Notes: generated by a model from the sequence alone, not told the origin. A stretch of DNA of 64,000 bases from Flavobacteriales bacterium 33_180_T64 (GCA_002162685.1 MAAQ01000014.1:1-64000), one strand, 5' to 3'. Shown: positions 9,457 through 18,511, numbered from the stretch's first letter. A program made the numbers and translations.

Positions 9457-9984
9457 TTAGTTATTCTCATTTAAAGTCCAGTCTACAATAATTTCATTGT
9501 TTTGAATTTCGTAGAAATTTAATCCAAAAGGAGAACTTATTTGCGGAAACGCATTTGGAATACGTTTGGTGATTTCCATAATTCCTGCTTGTGAATCTAA
9601 AGTGATTGCTAACAAATCGGTTGCGTTATTGACATAAATTGAAGCGCCTTTAATCGTTAAATCTGAAGAACCAAGAACATTAAGAAAGGCAACGTTTTGT
9701 GGATTAGAAGGATCTGTGTTATTAATAATATGAAACCCCTTGTTGCGCTCATTGATAAAAATGTAATTATCTTTAACGTAAATCTTTCCAGAGTTAACAA
9801 TAACTTCAGGTGTGGTTTGCAAGGTCGTGGTCGTTTCAAATTCTGAACGTTGCATAATCACAGGTTCGTAGAAATCCTGAATATTAGTAGTTATAATATC
9901 GTCTTCTGAATCTCTAAGCCAACAGGATTGGAAACTCATACTAAAGCATAAAAGTAATAGCAAAGCAAAAGGGTTCATTTTCAT
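9457..9984 (-). CDS. LVIVD-like lipoprotein, short
   Basis: A 175-aa protein with a lipoprotein signal (MNPFALLLLLCFSMSFQSC) and a mature part resembling one to two LVIVD blades: IYVKDNYIFINERNKGFHIINNTDPSNPQNVAFL, then IYVNNATDLLAITL. It is much shorter than a full propeller. It may act with the product of the gene directly downstream, which has the same architecture and its own signal peptide. Two start Mets lie two codons apart (9984 and 9978); either leaves the signal peptide intact. Confidence 0.7.
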   Translation of the reverse strand: MKMNPFALLLLLCFSMSFQSCWLRDSEDDIITTNIQDFYEPVIMQRSEFETTTTLQTTPEVIVNSGKIYVKDNYIFINERNKGFHIINNTDPSNPQNVAFLNVLGSSDLTIKGASIYVNNATDLLAITLDSQAGIMEITKRIPNAFPQISSPFGLNFYEIQNNEIIVDWTLNENN

Positions 9985-10045
9985 AGTAAATGATTTAATA
10001 GTCTATCTACTAGATGCCAAAAGAATCAAAAGGTTGCTTCTTAAA

Positions 10046-10083
10046 AATAAAAAAAGCCCATTTTTTTAAAATGGGCTTTTTTA
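10046..10083 (-). terminator. Intrinsic terminator of gap
   Basis: AAAGCCCATTTT...AAAATGGGCTTT with T-runs on the minus strand, 18 bp after the gap stop codon. T-rich flanks on both sides could allow bidirectional use. Confidence 0.85.
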
Positions 10084-10100
10084 TAAAATTATAGGGCTTA

Positions 10101-11549
10101 CTAATAATATGAAAAACGTCTCACCTTAGCAATGTATTTAGCCAGTCTAATAACCTGATGGCTATAACCATACTCATTATCGTACCATATATATAATATC
10201 ACATTTTTACCGTCTGCACGAACAATTGTTGCTTTACTATCATAAATAGAAGGCGCAGAGCTTCCAACAATATCGCTAGATACTAATTCGTCGCTCATTT
10301 CGTATTTTATTTGTTCAACCAAATCACCTTCAAGTGCATATTTTTTCATGATGGCATTCATACCATCTATAGAGGTTTCTTTTTCTAGTTCTAAATTTAA
10401 TATAGCTAATGAACCATTTGGAACTGGAACTCTAATTGCATTTGATGTTAATTTTCCTTCAAATGATGGTAAGGCTTTAGAAACAGCTTTACCTGCACCA
10501 GTTTCTGTAATTACCATATTAAGAGCTGCAGCTCTACCACGACGGTATTTACTATGAAAATTATCTACTAGGTTTTGATCATTAGTATAAGCGTGTATCG
10601 TTTCTAGATGACCACTTATTACACCAAATGAATCCTCTACTGCTTTTAAAATAGGAGTAATGGCATTGGTTGTACATGATGCAGCTGAAAAAATATCTAC
10701 TTCATCTGGATTGTTTTCTAAGTGATTTACACCATGAACAATATTTGGAATACCTTTTCCAGGAGCAGTTAATAATACCTTTTCTACACCTTTAGATTTT
10801 AAATGCCTAGCTAGAGCTTTATCGTCTCTAAAAGCACCAGTATTATCAATTACTAAGGCATTGTTGATTCCCAATTTGGTGTAATCAATATCTTCTGGAG
10901 CATTTGCCGAAATTACATTTACAGTCGTTCCGTTGATAATAAGAGCGCTGTTTTTTACATCTGCTACAACCGTTCCAGAGAAATCACCATGAACAGAATC
11001 GTTTCTTAATAAAGAGGCTCTTTTTTCTAAAACCACTTGATCAATCGTTCCACGAGTTACAATAGCTCTTAAACGTAATTGACTTCCTTTGCCCGTTTTA
11101 GTCATCAACTCTCGTGCAACTAAACGCCCAATTCTTCCAAAACCATAAAGCACAACATCTTTAGGTTGTATCGCTTTATTTTTCTTAGCGTCTTTAAGTT
11201 TCGAAGCAACAAAACCAGTAGCATTACTATACTTTTGGTCTTCTAAATGAAATTCATATGTTAGCTTCCCTATATCTAATTTTGCAGGAGGTAAATCTAA
11301 AGTTTTGATAGCTTGTGCAATTTCTACAGAGTCAAAAATTGAAATTGGCTTCTGTACAAATTCTCCAGCGTATTCGTGAAGATTTAAAATCTCGCTTACA
11401 TTACGATCAATTAATTGGTTTCTAAAGAGGACCAATTCTATTGACTTGTCGTACCAAAGGTCGCTTACAATTTTGATAAATTTTACTGTAGCTCTTCTTC
11501 GATCTGCTTGAAAAGCCAATTCGTTTTCATAAGTTCCGTTCAAACCCAT
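10101..11549 (-). CDS. gap: Glyceraldehyde-3-phosphate dehydrogenase, long form
   Basis: A 482-aa GAPDH of the long Bacteroidota type, with an extra N-terminal domain of about 130 residues before the Rossmann fold (VVLYGFGRIGRLVARELM). The catalytic cysteine is C292 in SAASCTTNAITPI, and the C-terminal block WYDNEYGYSHQVIRLAKYI is standard. It interconverts glyceraldehyde-3-phosphate and 1,3-bisphosphoglycerate. The track ORF begins at 11648, but MGLNGTYENELAFQADRR at 11549 is the family start; the 33 upstream codons overlap the promoter motif. The role of the N-terminal extension is not visible from sequence. Confidence 0.95.
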   Translation of the reverse strand: MGLNGTYENELAFQADRRRATVKFIKIVSDLWYDKSIELVLFRNQLIDRNVSEILNLHEYAGEFVQKPISIFDSVEIAQAIKTLDLPPAKLDIGKLTYEFHLEDQKYSNATGFVASKLKDAKKNKAIQPKDVVLYGFGRIGRLVARELMTKTGKGSQLRLRAIVTRGTIDQVVLEKRASLLRNDSVHGDFSGTVVADVKNSALIINGTTVNVISANAPEDIDYTKLGINNALVIDNTGAFRDDKALARHLKSKGVEKVLLTAPGKGIPNIVHGVNHLENNPDEVDIFSAASCTTNAITPILKAVEDSFGVISGHLETIHAYTNDQNLVDNFHSKYRRGRAAALNMVITETGAGKAVSKALPSFEGKLTSNAIRVPVPNGSLAILNLELEKETSIDGMNAIMKKYALEGDLVEQIKYEMSDELVSSDIVGSSAPSIYDSKATIVRADGKNVILYIWYDNEYGYSHQVIRLAKYIAKVRRFSYY

Positions 11550-11587
11550 TGTGTTAAATTTAGTGTGTTGTGTGTTTAAATTTTTTG

Positions 11588-11595
11588 CAAAAATA
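11588..11595 (-). promoter_or_regulatory. Candidate -7 element for gap
   Basis: The minus strand reads TATTTTTG, matching TAnnTTTG, about 40 bp before the chosen gap start. It lies inside the longer track ORF, which supports starting at 11549. Confidence 0.5.
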
Positions 11596-11629
11596 ACATA
11601 TTTCAAACGTTTTCGTAAGCTATTTCTTA

Positions 11630-11672
11630 AAAATAAAAAACCCTTCAAAATTTTTATTCAGAAGGGTTTTTT
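11630..11672 (-). terminator. Intrinsic terminator of htrA
   Basis: AAAAAACCCTTC pairs with GAAGGGTTTTTT, followed by a T-run on the minus strand, 19 bp after the htrA stop. Confidence 0.85.
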
Positions 11673-11690
11673 AGATGTTTGTATTTCAAT

Positions 11691-13109
11691 CTATTCAAAG
11701 ATGACTTCTTTTCGCCTTTTATTGGTGTCTATAAATTCTAATTTATAAATCTTATCCTGAGCATTACTGCCATATTTCTTAGTGAATTTTGAAATATCTT
11801 GAACGGTATTGATTTTAATATCATTTATTTTTGTGATAATATAACCAGGTCTTATCCCTAATCTTCTATATAAATAGGCGTTTTCATTTTTCTGAACCAA
11901 GACACCCTCTGTAAGGTTGTTTTCTTTTTTAAATTTTAATGGAAGGTTTCTTAATTCCATATCAATAAATTCAACACTAATAATATCACTTTTTGATAGT
12001 GTTACTGCTATAGTCTTAACTTCATTGTCTCTTAATACTTCGACATTTACCACATCATTAGGGCGTTTTGTTTTTAAATAACCACTTAAATCGGAAAATT
12101 TAGAAATTTCAACATTGTCTAATTTTTTTATAATATCTCCATCTTTAATTCCCGATTTTTTAGCTCCAGAATTATCCTCTACACTACTTATATAGACACC
12201 TTGAATTTCGTTAATGCCTTTTTCAATAGCTTCTTTAGAGTTCCTATTTAATATTGAAACACCAAGAACGCCTTCTTGTACATCGCCAAATTCAATAATA
12301 TCTTGAATTACTTTTCTAGCAATATTACTAGGTACAGCAAACGAATACCCTATATAAGAACCTGTTTGAGATGAAATTGCAGTATTTATGCCAATAAGCT
12401 GTCCGCTAGAATTTACTAAAGCTCCTCCTGAATTCCCTGGATTTACAGCTGCATCAGTTTGAATAAACGATTGCGAATAGCTGCCAGATAAGTCTCTTGA
12501 TTTTGCACTAATAATACCAGCAGTTACTGTTGAAGTAAGATTAAACGGGTTTCCAACGGCTAATACCCATTCACCAACTTTGGCATTGTCAGAATCACCA
12601 AATGCTATGGCCGGTAATTCTTCTTTAGCATCAATTTTTAAAAGGGCAATATCTGTTTTTTCATCAGTTCCAATAAGTTGAGCATCATAAACTCTATTAT
12701 CATTTAAAGTAATAGATATACTGCTTGATCCTGCAATAACATGGTTGTTTGTAATAATGTAACCATCAGGAGAAATAATGACACCACTTCCAGTTCCTAT
12801 TTGTTGACGTTTTTGTGATTGCTTTCCATAAAATAAATCTTGAAATGTAGGAGATCCAGTTACAAGTGTAGTGTTTTTTACATGTACAACTGCATGAATA
12901 CTATTCTCTGCAGCAGCAATAAAGTTTGGAACTTCGGTTGTTAATAAAGTGCTTGTCTTGGCATTGTAATTCGCATTTAAAAATTGCGGTTGCTCTTGTT
13001 TGTTTTCAAAAGCCATTGTTTGTTCTTTTTGAATAAAAAGGGTATAGGTAGATAATGCTATAATTCCACCTAACATAGAAACAAATACTAAGGTTAAAAT
13101 CTTTTTCAT
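11691..13109 (-). CDS. htrA: Do-like (HtrA) envelope serine protease
   Basis: A 472-aa trypsin-like protease-chaperone for misfolded periplasmic proteins. An N-terminal hydrophobic segment (about residues 4-26) is a signal peptide or anchor. The catalytic triad is H123 (ITNNHVIAG), D153 (TDIALLKI) and S227 (NPGNSGGALV). Two PDZ domains follow: one near residues 275-370 (GVLGVSIL, KSGIKDGDIIKKLDN), and a second, more divergent one near 400-465 (RRLGIRPGYIITKIND). It is divergently oriented from dapF, sharing a 154-bp regulatory region. Confidence 0.95.
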   Translation of the reverse strand: MKKILTLVFVSMLGGIIALSTYTLFIQKEQTMAFENKQEQPQFLNANYNAKTSTLLTTEVPNFIAAAENSIHAVVHVKNTTLVTGSPTFQDLFYGKQSQKRQQIGTGSGVIISPDGYIITNNHVIAGSSSISITLNDNRVYDAQLIGTDEKTDIALLKIDAKEELPAIAFGDSDNAKVGEWVLAVGNPFNLTSTVTAGIISAKSRDLSGSYSQSFIQTDAAVNPGNSGGALVNSSGQLIGINTAISSQTGSYIGYSFAVPSNIARKVIQDIIEFGDVQEGVLGVSILNRNSKEAIEKGINEIQGVYISSVEDNSGAKKSGIKDGDIIKKLDNVEISKFSDLSGYLKTKRPNDVVNVEVLRDNEVKTIAVTLSKSDIISVEFIDMELRNLPLKFKKENNLTEGVLVQKNENAYLYRRLGIRPGYIITKINDIKINTVQDISKFTKKYGSNAQDKIYKLEFIDTNKRRKEVIFE

Positions 13110-13247
13110 TAGTTATTAGGTTTTAAAAGTTTATAAATTAAGTAACGATTAAAAGTAATTATTTATTGAATCTGAAATTCAACTTTAACGATTTTTAACG
13201 TCCTATTTAACGTGCATTTAACAGCGTAATTATCGCATCATTATTCC

Positions 13248-13255
13248 TATATTTG
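13248..13255 (+). promoter_or_regulatory. -7 element for dapF
   Basis: TATATTTG, a full TAnnTTTG match, ends 8 bp before the dapF ATG, so the transcript would have a leader of only a few bases. No TTG is found at -33. Confidence 0.55.
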
Positions 13256-13263
13256 CATGACTT

Positions 13264-14037
13264 ATGCAACTTACTTTTTATAAATATCAAGGAACAGGAA
13301 ATGATTTTGTGATGATTGATAATCGTCAGCAAATTTTCGACAAAAAGGATACTAAACGTATCGCATTCTTATGTGACAGACGATTTGGTGTTGGTGCTGA
13401 TGGATTAATACTTCTAGAAAATCATGAATCTTTTGATTTCAAGATGGTGTATTTTAATGCTGATGGAAATGAAAGCTCTATGTGTGGAAATGGAGGGCGT
13501 TGCATTGTCGCATTTGCTAATTTTTTAGGAATGATATCTAATAAAGCGACCTTCGAAGCGATTGATGGTTTACATAAAGCCACAATTGAGAACAGCTTGG
13601 TAAGTTTACAAATGAATGATGTAACGACCATTGAAAGTTATAAAACTCACGTGTTTTTAGATACAGGGTCTCCTCATCACGTACAGTTAGAAGATGATTT
13701 GTCTACACTTGATGTAAAAACTATAGGTCGTGAAATTCGTTATAATGAACCTTATAATGCTGCTGGTTGTAATGTGAATTTCGTGAGTAAAAAATCTAAT
13801 AATAACTTTTTGGTAAGGACCTATGAAAGAGGCGTTGAAGACGAAACCTTATCTTGCGGAACAGGGGTAACAGCGGTAGCCATAGCAATGCATTGTCTTG
13901 GAGAGACCGAAAAAACCCTTATAACTTTACAAACCAAAGGAGGAGATCTGAAGGTGTCTTTTAAAAAAAATGATTATGGTTATAATAATGTTTTGCTTAT
14001 TGGTCCAGCAACACTAGTTTTTAAAGGCAATATTTAA
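13264..14037 (+). CDS. dapF: Diaminopimelate epimerase
   Basis: DapF converts LL- to meso-diaminopimelate for lysine and peptidoglycan synthesis. It is a cofactor-independent two-base enzyme, with active-site cysteines C74 (MCGNGGRC) and C198 (LSCGTGVTAV). The N-terminus FYKYQGTGNDFVMIDN and the 257-aa length are standard. It heads a tight plus-strand unit: its stop overlaps the next start as TAATG, and mltG follows, tying precursor synthesis to peptidoglycan processing. Confidence 0.97.
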   Translation: MQLTFYKYQGTGNDFVMIDNRQQIFDKKDTKRIAFLCDRRFGVGADGLILLENHESFDFKMVYFNADGNESSMCGNGGRCIVAFANFLGMISNKATFEAIDGLHKATIENSLVSLQMNDVTTIESYKTHVFLDTGSPHHVQLEDDLSTLDVKTIGREIRYNEPYNAAGCNVNFVSKKSNNNFLVRTYERGVEDETLSCGTGVTAVAIAMHCLGETEKTLITLQTKGGDLKVSFKKNDYGYNNVLLIGPATLVFKGNI

Positions 14038-14561
14038 TGATAACACTTAAAGGGACACATATCTATTTGAGAGCTTTAGAGCCTGAAGACTTAGAGTTTA
14101 TTCATGAGATTGAAAATAATCAAGATATATGGGAGATTAGTAATACCATTACACCATATTCTAAGTTTTTAATAAAGCAATATTTAGAACAAGCTCATAA
14201 AGATATTTTTGAAGTTAAACAATTACGACTTGTTATTTGTAATTATAATAATGTTGCCCTTGGAATGATTGATCTGTTCGATTTCGATTTTAAAAATAGA
14301 AGAGCAGGTGTTGGTATATTGATTAAAGATTTTGAACAACGACAAAAAGGCTTTGGGAAAGAGGCATTACAATTATTAATAAACTATTGTAAGTCACATT
14401 TAGACCTGCATCAATTATATTGTAATATTTCAGAAAATAATAATAGTAGTTTAAAGTTGTTTACTAATAAAGGGTTTGATATTATTGGTCTAAAAAAAGA
14501 TTGGAACTATGTTAATGGGACTTATAAAAATGAATATCTATTACAATTTATATTTAATTAA
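14037..14561 (+). CDS. GNAT acetyltransferase, RimJ/RimL-like
   Basis: A 174-aa acetyltransferase with the RimJ/RimL/SpeG-type pattern: LRALEPEDLEFIHEIENN at the N-terminus, the acetyl-CoA loop around FEQRQKGFGKEALQLLINY, and the C-terminal NNSSLKLFTNKGFDIIGLKKDW. Substrates in this group include ribosomal-protein N-termini and polyamines; the true one is unknown here. The start overlaps the dapF stop by one base and its own stop abuts the mltG ATG, so translation of the three genes is probably coupled. Confidence 0.88.
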   Translation: MITLKGTHIYLRALEPEDLEFIHEIENNQDIWEISNTITPYSKFLIKQYLEQAHKDIFEVKQLRLVICNYNNVALGMIDLFDFDFKNRRAGVGILIKDFEQRQKGFGKEALQLLINYCKSHLDLHQLYCNISENNNSSLKLFTNKGFDIIGLKKDWNYVNGTYKNEYLLQFIFN

Positions 14562-15605
14562 ATGTATATAAAAAAAATACTTTGGGCTATAGCTCTTATC
14601 GGTTTAGTTGTAGCGGCTTATTTCGCTTACTATGTATATGGTGCTATGTTGTCACCAAACACGAAATTTAATAATGATAATGCTTACATCTATGTGTCTA
14701 GTACTGCAAATTATAATGATGTAAGAGAACAATTGATACCATTACTTGATGATATTGATGCTTTTGATGTATTAGCAGCTAGAAAAAAATATATAACCAA
14801 TCTAAAAGCTGGAAAATTTGCTATTAAAAAAGGAATGAGTAATAATGATATTATTAATTCTATAAGAAGCAATAATATCCCAATAAAACTTTCTTTTAAT
14901 AATCAAGAAACTATAGCCAAACTAGCAGGTAGAATTAGTAATCAAATTGAAGCAGATAGTAGCTCGTTACTTAAAGCGATGACAGATGCCGATTTTATGA
15001 AAGTTAGTGGGTTCTCTAAGCAAACAGCTTTAGGGATGTATATTCCAAATAGTTATGAACTTTTCTGGAATACCTCTGCTGAGCAGTTTAGAGATCGAAT
15101 GTTTAAAGAGTCTAATCGGTTTTGGAATGATAATAGAAATGTAAAAGCGAAAACAATTGGTCTGACTAGAAATGAGGTCATGACTTTGGCGTCTATTGTT
15201 CATGAAGAATCTAAGCAAGCTAGTGAGCAACCACGAATTGCTGGTGTATACATGAATAGAATTAGAATAGGAATGCCGCTTCAGGCAGATCCAACTTTGA
15301 AATTTGCAGCCTACCAATTACCCGAATACAAAAACACAATTATTAAGCGTGTTTTAAATAAACACAAAGACATTAAATCGCCTTATAATACTTATATGAA
15401 TGCTGGTTTGCCACCTGGATTAATAGCAATGCCAGATATTTCAGCTATAGATGCTGTTCTAAATTATGAAAACCATAAGTACCTCTATTTTGCTGCAAAT
15501 GCTAAGAAGCTGGGTTTTCATAAATTCGCAAAAACATTGGCCCAGCATAATGTCAATGCTAGAGCATACCAAAGATACTTATCATCACAAGGCATTAATA
15601 AATAA
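14562..15605 (+). CDS. mltG: Endolytic murein transglycosylase
   Basis: MltG cuts nascent glycan strands near the inner membrane and sets their length. The 347-aa protein has an N-terminal membrane anchor (about residues 7-28) and a YceG-like catalytic domain. The conserved core is LASIVHEESKQ, containing the catalytic glutamate, then AGVYMNRIRIGMPLQADPTLKFA and SPYNTYMNAGLPPGLIAMPD. It starts directly after the GNAT stop with no gap, in the dapF unit. Confidence 0.95.
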   Translation: MYIKKILWAIALIGLVVAAYFAYYVYGAMLSPNTKFNNDNAYIYVSSTANYNDVREQLIPLLDDIDAFDVLAARKKYITNLKAGKFAIKKGMSNNDIINSIRSNNIPIKLSFNNQETIAKLAGRISNQIEADSSSLLKAMTDADFMKVSGFSKQTALGMYIPNSYELFWNTSAEQFRDRMFKESNRFWNDNRNVKAKTIGLTRNEVMTLASIVHEESKQASEQPRIAGVYMNRIRIGMPLQADPTLKFAAYQLPEYKNTIIKRVLNKHKDIKSPYNTYMNAGLPPGLIAMPDISAIDAVLNYENHKYLYFAANAKKLGFHKFAKTLAQHNVNARAYQRYLSSQGINK

Positions 15606-15607
15606 TA

Positions 15608-16519
15608 GTGGATTCTCGTTTTAGACTTATTTTAATTTGCTGTCTCTCAACAGTGTCTATATGGTCGCAATCTAAGATAGATACGTTTTTAAAACCAAGT
15701 GATAGTATAAATAACTCACGTAGAAATGCAGTTGTTATTACTGAAACCTCTTTAGCGTCTTTAACCTTGGTTGGATTAGATCAGTTATGGTATGCTGATT
15801 TCGAAAGGTCTAAATTTAAAACCATTGATGATACAGATGAGTGGTTGCAAATGGATAAATTGGGTCATGTATTTTCTTCTTATCAATTAGGGAAAATTGG
15901 TGCTAATGCATTACACTGGGCTGGTGTAAGTAAAAATGATCAACTGCTATATGGAGCGACTCTTGGTCTAGGGTTTTTAACTGCTGTAGAGCTTTTTGAT
16001 GGGTATTCTGAAGAATGGGGATTTTCATGGTCAGATATGGCAGCCAATGCTACAGGAACAGGTTTGTATATAGGTCAAGAGCTTTTATGGGATGAGCAAC
16101 GTATTGTAATGAAATATTCATTTCATCAAACTCAATTTGCGAACCAACGACCAGACAAATTAGGAGATGGATTTTTAGAAGAAATGTTAAAAGATTATAA
16201 TGGGCAAACCTATTGGTTGAGCGCAAATGTACATTCTTTCTTTAAAGAAAGTAAAATTCCTAAGTGGATAAATGTTGCATTTGGCTATGGAGCAGAAGGA
16301 ATGCGCACAGGAAGAAAGGAAAACGTTGATAACTTATTAATAACTCAAAACAGAAGGCGTCAATTCTATCTTAGTTTGGACGTAGATTTGTCTAGAATAA
16401 AAACAAATTCTCGAGTGTTGAGAACTGTTTTCGACGTTTTAAACGTTATAAAATTGCCGTTTCCTGCTATTGAATTCAATAAGAGAAATGGCGCAAAGCT
16501 CCACTATATCTACTTTTAA
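15608..16519 (+). CDS. DUF2279 family exported protein
   Basis: A 303-aa protein starting with GTG two bases after the mltG stop. It has a signal peptide (LILICCLSTVSIWSQ) and the DUF2279 pattern: MDKLGHVFSSYQLGKIGANALHWAG, GATLGLGFLTAVELFDGYSEEWGFSWSDMAANATG and the later RPDKLGDGFLEEMLKDYNGQTYWLS. The family is widespread in Bacteroidota and thought to be envelope-located; its biochemical role is unknown. Position after mltG suggests an envelope function, which is inference. Confidence 0.85.
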   Translation: MDSRFRLILICCLSTVSIWSQSKIDTFLKPSDSINNSRRNAVVITETSLASLTLVGLDQLWYADFERSKFKTIDDTDEWLQMDKLGHVFSSYQLGKIGANALHWAGVSKNDQLLYGATLGLGFLTAVELFDGYSEEWGFSWSDMAANATGTGLYIGQELLWDEQRIVMKYSFHQTQFANQRPDKLGDGFLEEMLKDYNGQTYWLSANVHSFFKESKIPKWINVAFGYGAEGMRTGRKENVDNLLITQNRRRQFYLSLDVDLSRIKTNSRVLRTVFDVLNVIKLPFPAIEFNKRNGAKLHYIYF

Positions 16520-16539
16520 CAACACTTTAACATCTTATT

Positions 16540-16569
16540 TTGAGTAATTCAAAAAAAAGCGTATATTTG
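16540..16569 (+). promoter_or_regulatory. Promoter with -33 TTG and -7 TATATTTG
   Basis: TTG at 16540-16542 and TATATTTG at 16562-16569 are spaced by 19 bp, an ideal Bacteroidota housekeeping promoter. It would start transcription about 22 nt before the gene at 16595, making that gene independent of the dapF unit. Confidence 0.7.
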
Positions 16570-16594
16570 CATGCTGAAATTGTAAAATGATTTA

Positions 16595-17317
16595 ATGAGT
16601 ATTAAATCTTACAGAACATTAGCTATCATGATTAAAAAAGTAGGTAATTATTTCATTATTCCACTAGCTATTTGTGTCACACTTTATATGGCACTTAAAC
16701 CAGAATCTTCATTAAATTATAATGATTATTCTACTGAAGGTTTAGAGCTTAATTACAATATAACCAAAGATTTAGCACTTGTTGAGGGTAATTATGTCGA
16801 TGGTTCTCATATAGAATTATCAAATCCATTTCATTCAAAACACACCTATTTCCCATATATAGGAAATTCTTACAATGGCTTTAAAGAGGCCTTAGCATTT
16901 AAAGAATCAAGAGGTAATTATTTCACGGTAAATACTTTAGGATATTTAGGTAAATATCAATTTGGTGCTGAGACTTTAAAAATGATTGGAATTTATAACC
17001 CAACACAGTTTCTATATAACCCTCAACTTCAAGAAAAGGCATTTCTTGCTAATGCAGAACGTAATAAATGGATTCTTAGAAAGGATATCAAACGCTTTGA
17101 AGGGAAGAAGATAAATGGTGTTTTGGTAACAGAGTCTGGTATTTTGGCTGCTGCACATTTAGCTGGACCAGGAAGTGTAAAGAAATTTTTAAGAAGCTAT
17201 GGAAGTCACAACTTCTCTGATGCTTATGGTACTACTGTAAAACATTATATGAAAAAGTTTTCTGGGTACGATACGTCTTTTATTGAAGCAGATAAAAAAG
17301 CAAAGGCTACTTTGTAA
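16595..17317 (+). CDS. Membrane-anchored lysozyme-like peptidoglycan hydrolase
   Basis: A 240-aa protein with an N-terminal hydrophobic anchor (NYFIIPLAICVTLYMAL, about residues 17-33). A lysozyme-like or transglycosylase-like domain follows from about residue 90: FKEALAFKESRGNYFTVNTLGYLGKYQFGAETL. The glutamate in KESRG is in the position expected for a catalytic acid, and YLGKYQFG plus AAHLAGPGS are typical of the family. It likely cleaves peptidoglycan in the periplasm. A second Met at 16628 is a possible alternative start. It has its own promoter and terminator. Confidence 0.8.
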   Translation: MSIKSYRTLAIMIKKVGNYFIIPLAICVTLYMALKPESSLNYNDYSTEGLELNYNITKDLALVEGNYVDGSHIELSNPFHSKHTYFPYIGNSYNGFKEALAFKESRGNYFTVNTLGYLGKYQFGAETLKMIGIYNPTQFLYNPQLQEKAFLANAERNKWILRKDIKRFEGKKINGVLVTESGILAAAHLAGPGSVKKFLRSYGSHNFSDAYGTTVKHYMKKFSGYDTSFIEADKKAKATL

Positions 17318-17337
17318 AGGCTTTTAAGAGAATAGAT

Positions 17338-17383
17338 AAAGACAGAAATACTAATCGGGTTAGTATTTCTGTCTTTTTTTTTA
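17338..17383 (+). terminator. Intrinsic terminator after the lysozyme-like gene
   Basis: A perfect 17-bp stem, AAAGACAGAAATACTAA / TTAGTATTTCTGTCTTT, with a 5-nt loop and a T-run on the plus strand. Confidence 0.9.
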
Positions 17384-17397
17384 CAAAAAATAGATAC

Positions 17398-18372
17398 TTA
17401 TTTCTTTTTATAAATACCAAATAAAAAATCTGAAGTATTATGATTTAGGTAGTTGTCTTCAAATAAAAAGAGCTCATTTAATACTTTTCTTTTTTCTTCA
17501 TTTTCATTGATAAAATGATGAGAAATATCTTTTAATACATTCATTAATATATTTCCACCATATGGTTTTTCAACAAGTATTTCAAAGTTATTATGGATTG
17601 TAGGTATTATATTTTTAGAATCTACACATTCAGATGGATCTGCAATAATCATTCTTAGAATTCCTGATCCAAAAAATTTTCTTTTGATAAAACTCGAGTT
17701 ATAACGCTTTTTATATTTTTTGGGGATGAGTTTAAGGGCAGAATTTATTTCTTTAATTTGATGTTTGGGAAACTGCAATCGGTTTGGGCCAATATATTCA
17801 TTGATAACTAACATTCCAGAATCACTCAGACAAGTATTAACTTTCTGTGTAAGTAAATTTTCAACATCATTAAAATGATGAAGTGACGAATTAAATAATA
17901 CAATATCAAAATGGTTTTTAGGAAAATGATATTTTTCAATATCAGAACAAATAAATTCAATAGTGCTTAACTGTTTTGCATTTGCACTTTTAATAGCACC
18001 TTCTATTCTTTCTTTTGAAAGATCAACACATGTTATTTTTTCGAAATTGTCATATCCTGCTAATTCTATTTCATGACTACAAGACCCGCTGCCTAAAGAA
18101 AGCAATTTTAGATTTGTGCGATCTTTTAAAAACTCTTGAACTAAATATTGCTTGTAATTCATGTTAGAATTTCCAGTCATCATAAAATTCCATCGTTCTT
18201 TAACTAAAGGAATAATCCACCAATTAGAACTAAGTTTAGAGGAGTTATTAAATGCGCTTTTTGTTCTTGATGAATTAGAAAATGTAAATTTTGACATTAT
18301 AAAATCCCAGCCGCGTTGCTTTCCTTTTAAGAAAGTATCGGTTATGTCATCAATTGTTATTAATCTAATCAT
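17398..18372 (-). CDS. Class I SAM-dependent methyltransferase
   Basis: A 324-aa protein with Rossmann methyltransferase motifs: motif I LLSLGSGSCSHEIELA, the acidic end of beta2 in ITCVDLS, motif II/III around FICSDIEKYHFP and motif IV FDIVLFNSSLHHF, then LVINEYIGPNRLQFP. An N-terminal region of about 85 residues precedes motif I (KQRGWDFIMSK...NWWIIPLVKERWNFMMTG) and does not resemble a domain I know. The C-terminal third is also unassigned. The target may be a small molecule, lipid or glycan. It is monocistronic, with TATATTTG upstream. Confidence 0.75.
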   Translation of the reverse strand: MIRLITIDDITDTFLKGKQRGWDFIMSKFTFSNSSRTKSAFNNSSKLSSNWWIIPLVKERWNFMMTGNSNMNYKQYLVQEFLKDRTNLKLLSLGSGSCSHEIELAGYDNFEKITCVDLSKERIEGAIKSANAKQLSTIEFICSDIEKYHFPKNHFDIVLFNSSLHHFNDVENLLTQKVNTCLSDSGMLVINEYIGPNRLQFPKHQIKEINSALKLIPKKYKKRYNSSFIKRKFFGSGILRMIIADPSECVDSKNIIPTIHNNFEILVEKPYGGNILMNVLKDISHHFINENEEKRKVLNELFLFEDNYLNHNTSDFLFGIYKKK

Positions 18373-18392
18373 TTGGTTTCAGGATTTTTCTG

Positions 18393-18400
18393 CAAATATA
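18393..18400 (-). promoter_or_regulatory. Candidate -7 element for the methyltransferase gene
   Basis: The minus strand reads TATATTTG, about 20 bp before the start codon at 18372. No TTG lies at the usual -33 spacing. Confidence 0.45.
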
Positions 18401-18511
18401 ATAGTGTCAAACTGTTTTATTGATTTAATCGAAATTAGTTTTTTTGATTAAAAGACTATGCTTTTATTGTGATGACAAGAAAAACCTGTTGTTTAAAATC
18501 AATATCCTTTT

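Noticed and set aside
9657-9839. 60-aa minus-strand ORF inside the 9457-9984 lipoprotein gene
   Set aside because: It is an out-of-frame overlap of a gene with a convincing signal peptide and repeats.
16386-16519. Frameshift or truncation at the end of the DUF2279 gene
   Set aside because: The frame stays open to a normal end with family-like sequence; nothing suggests damage.
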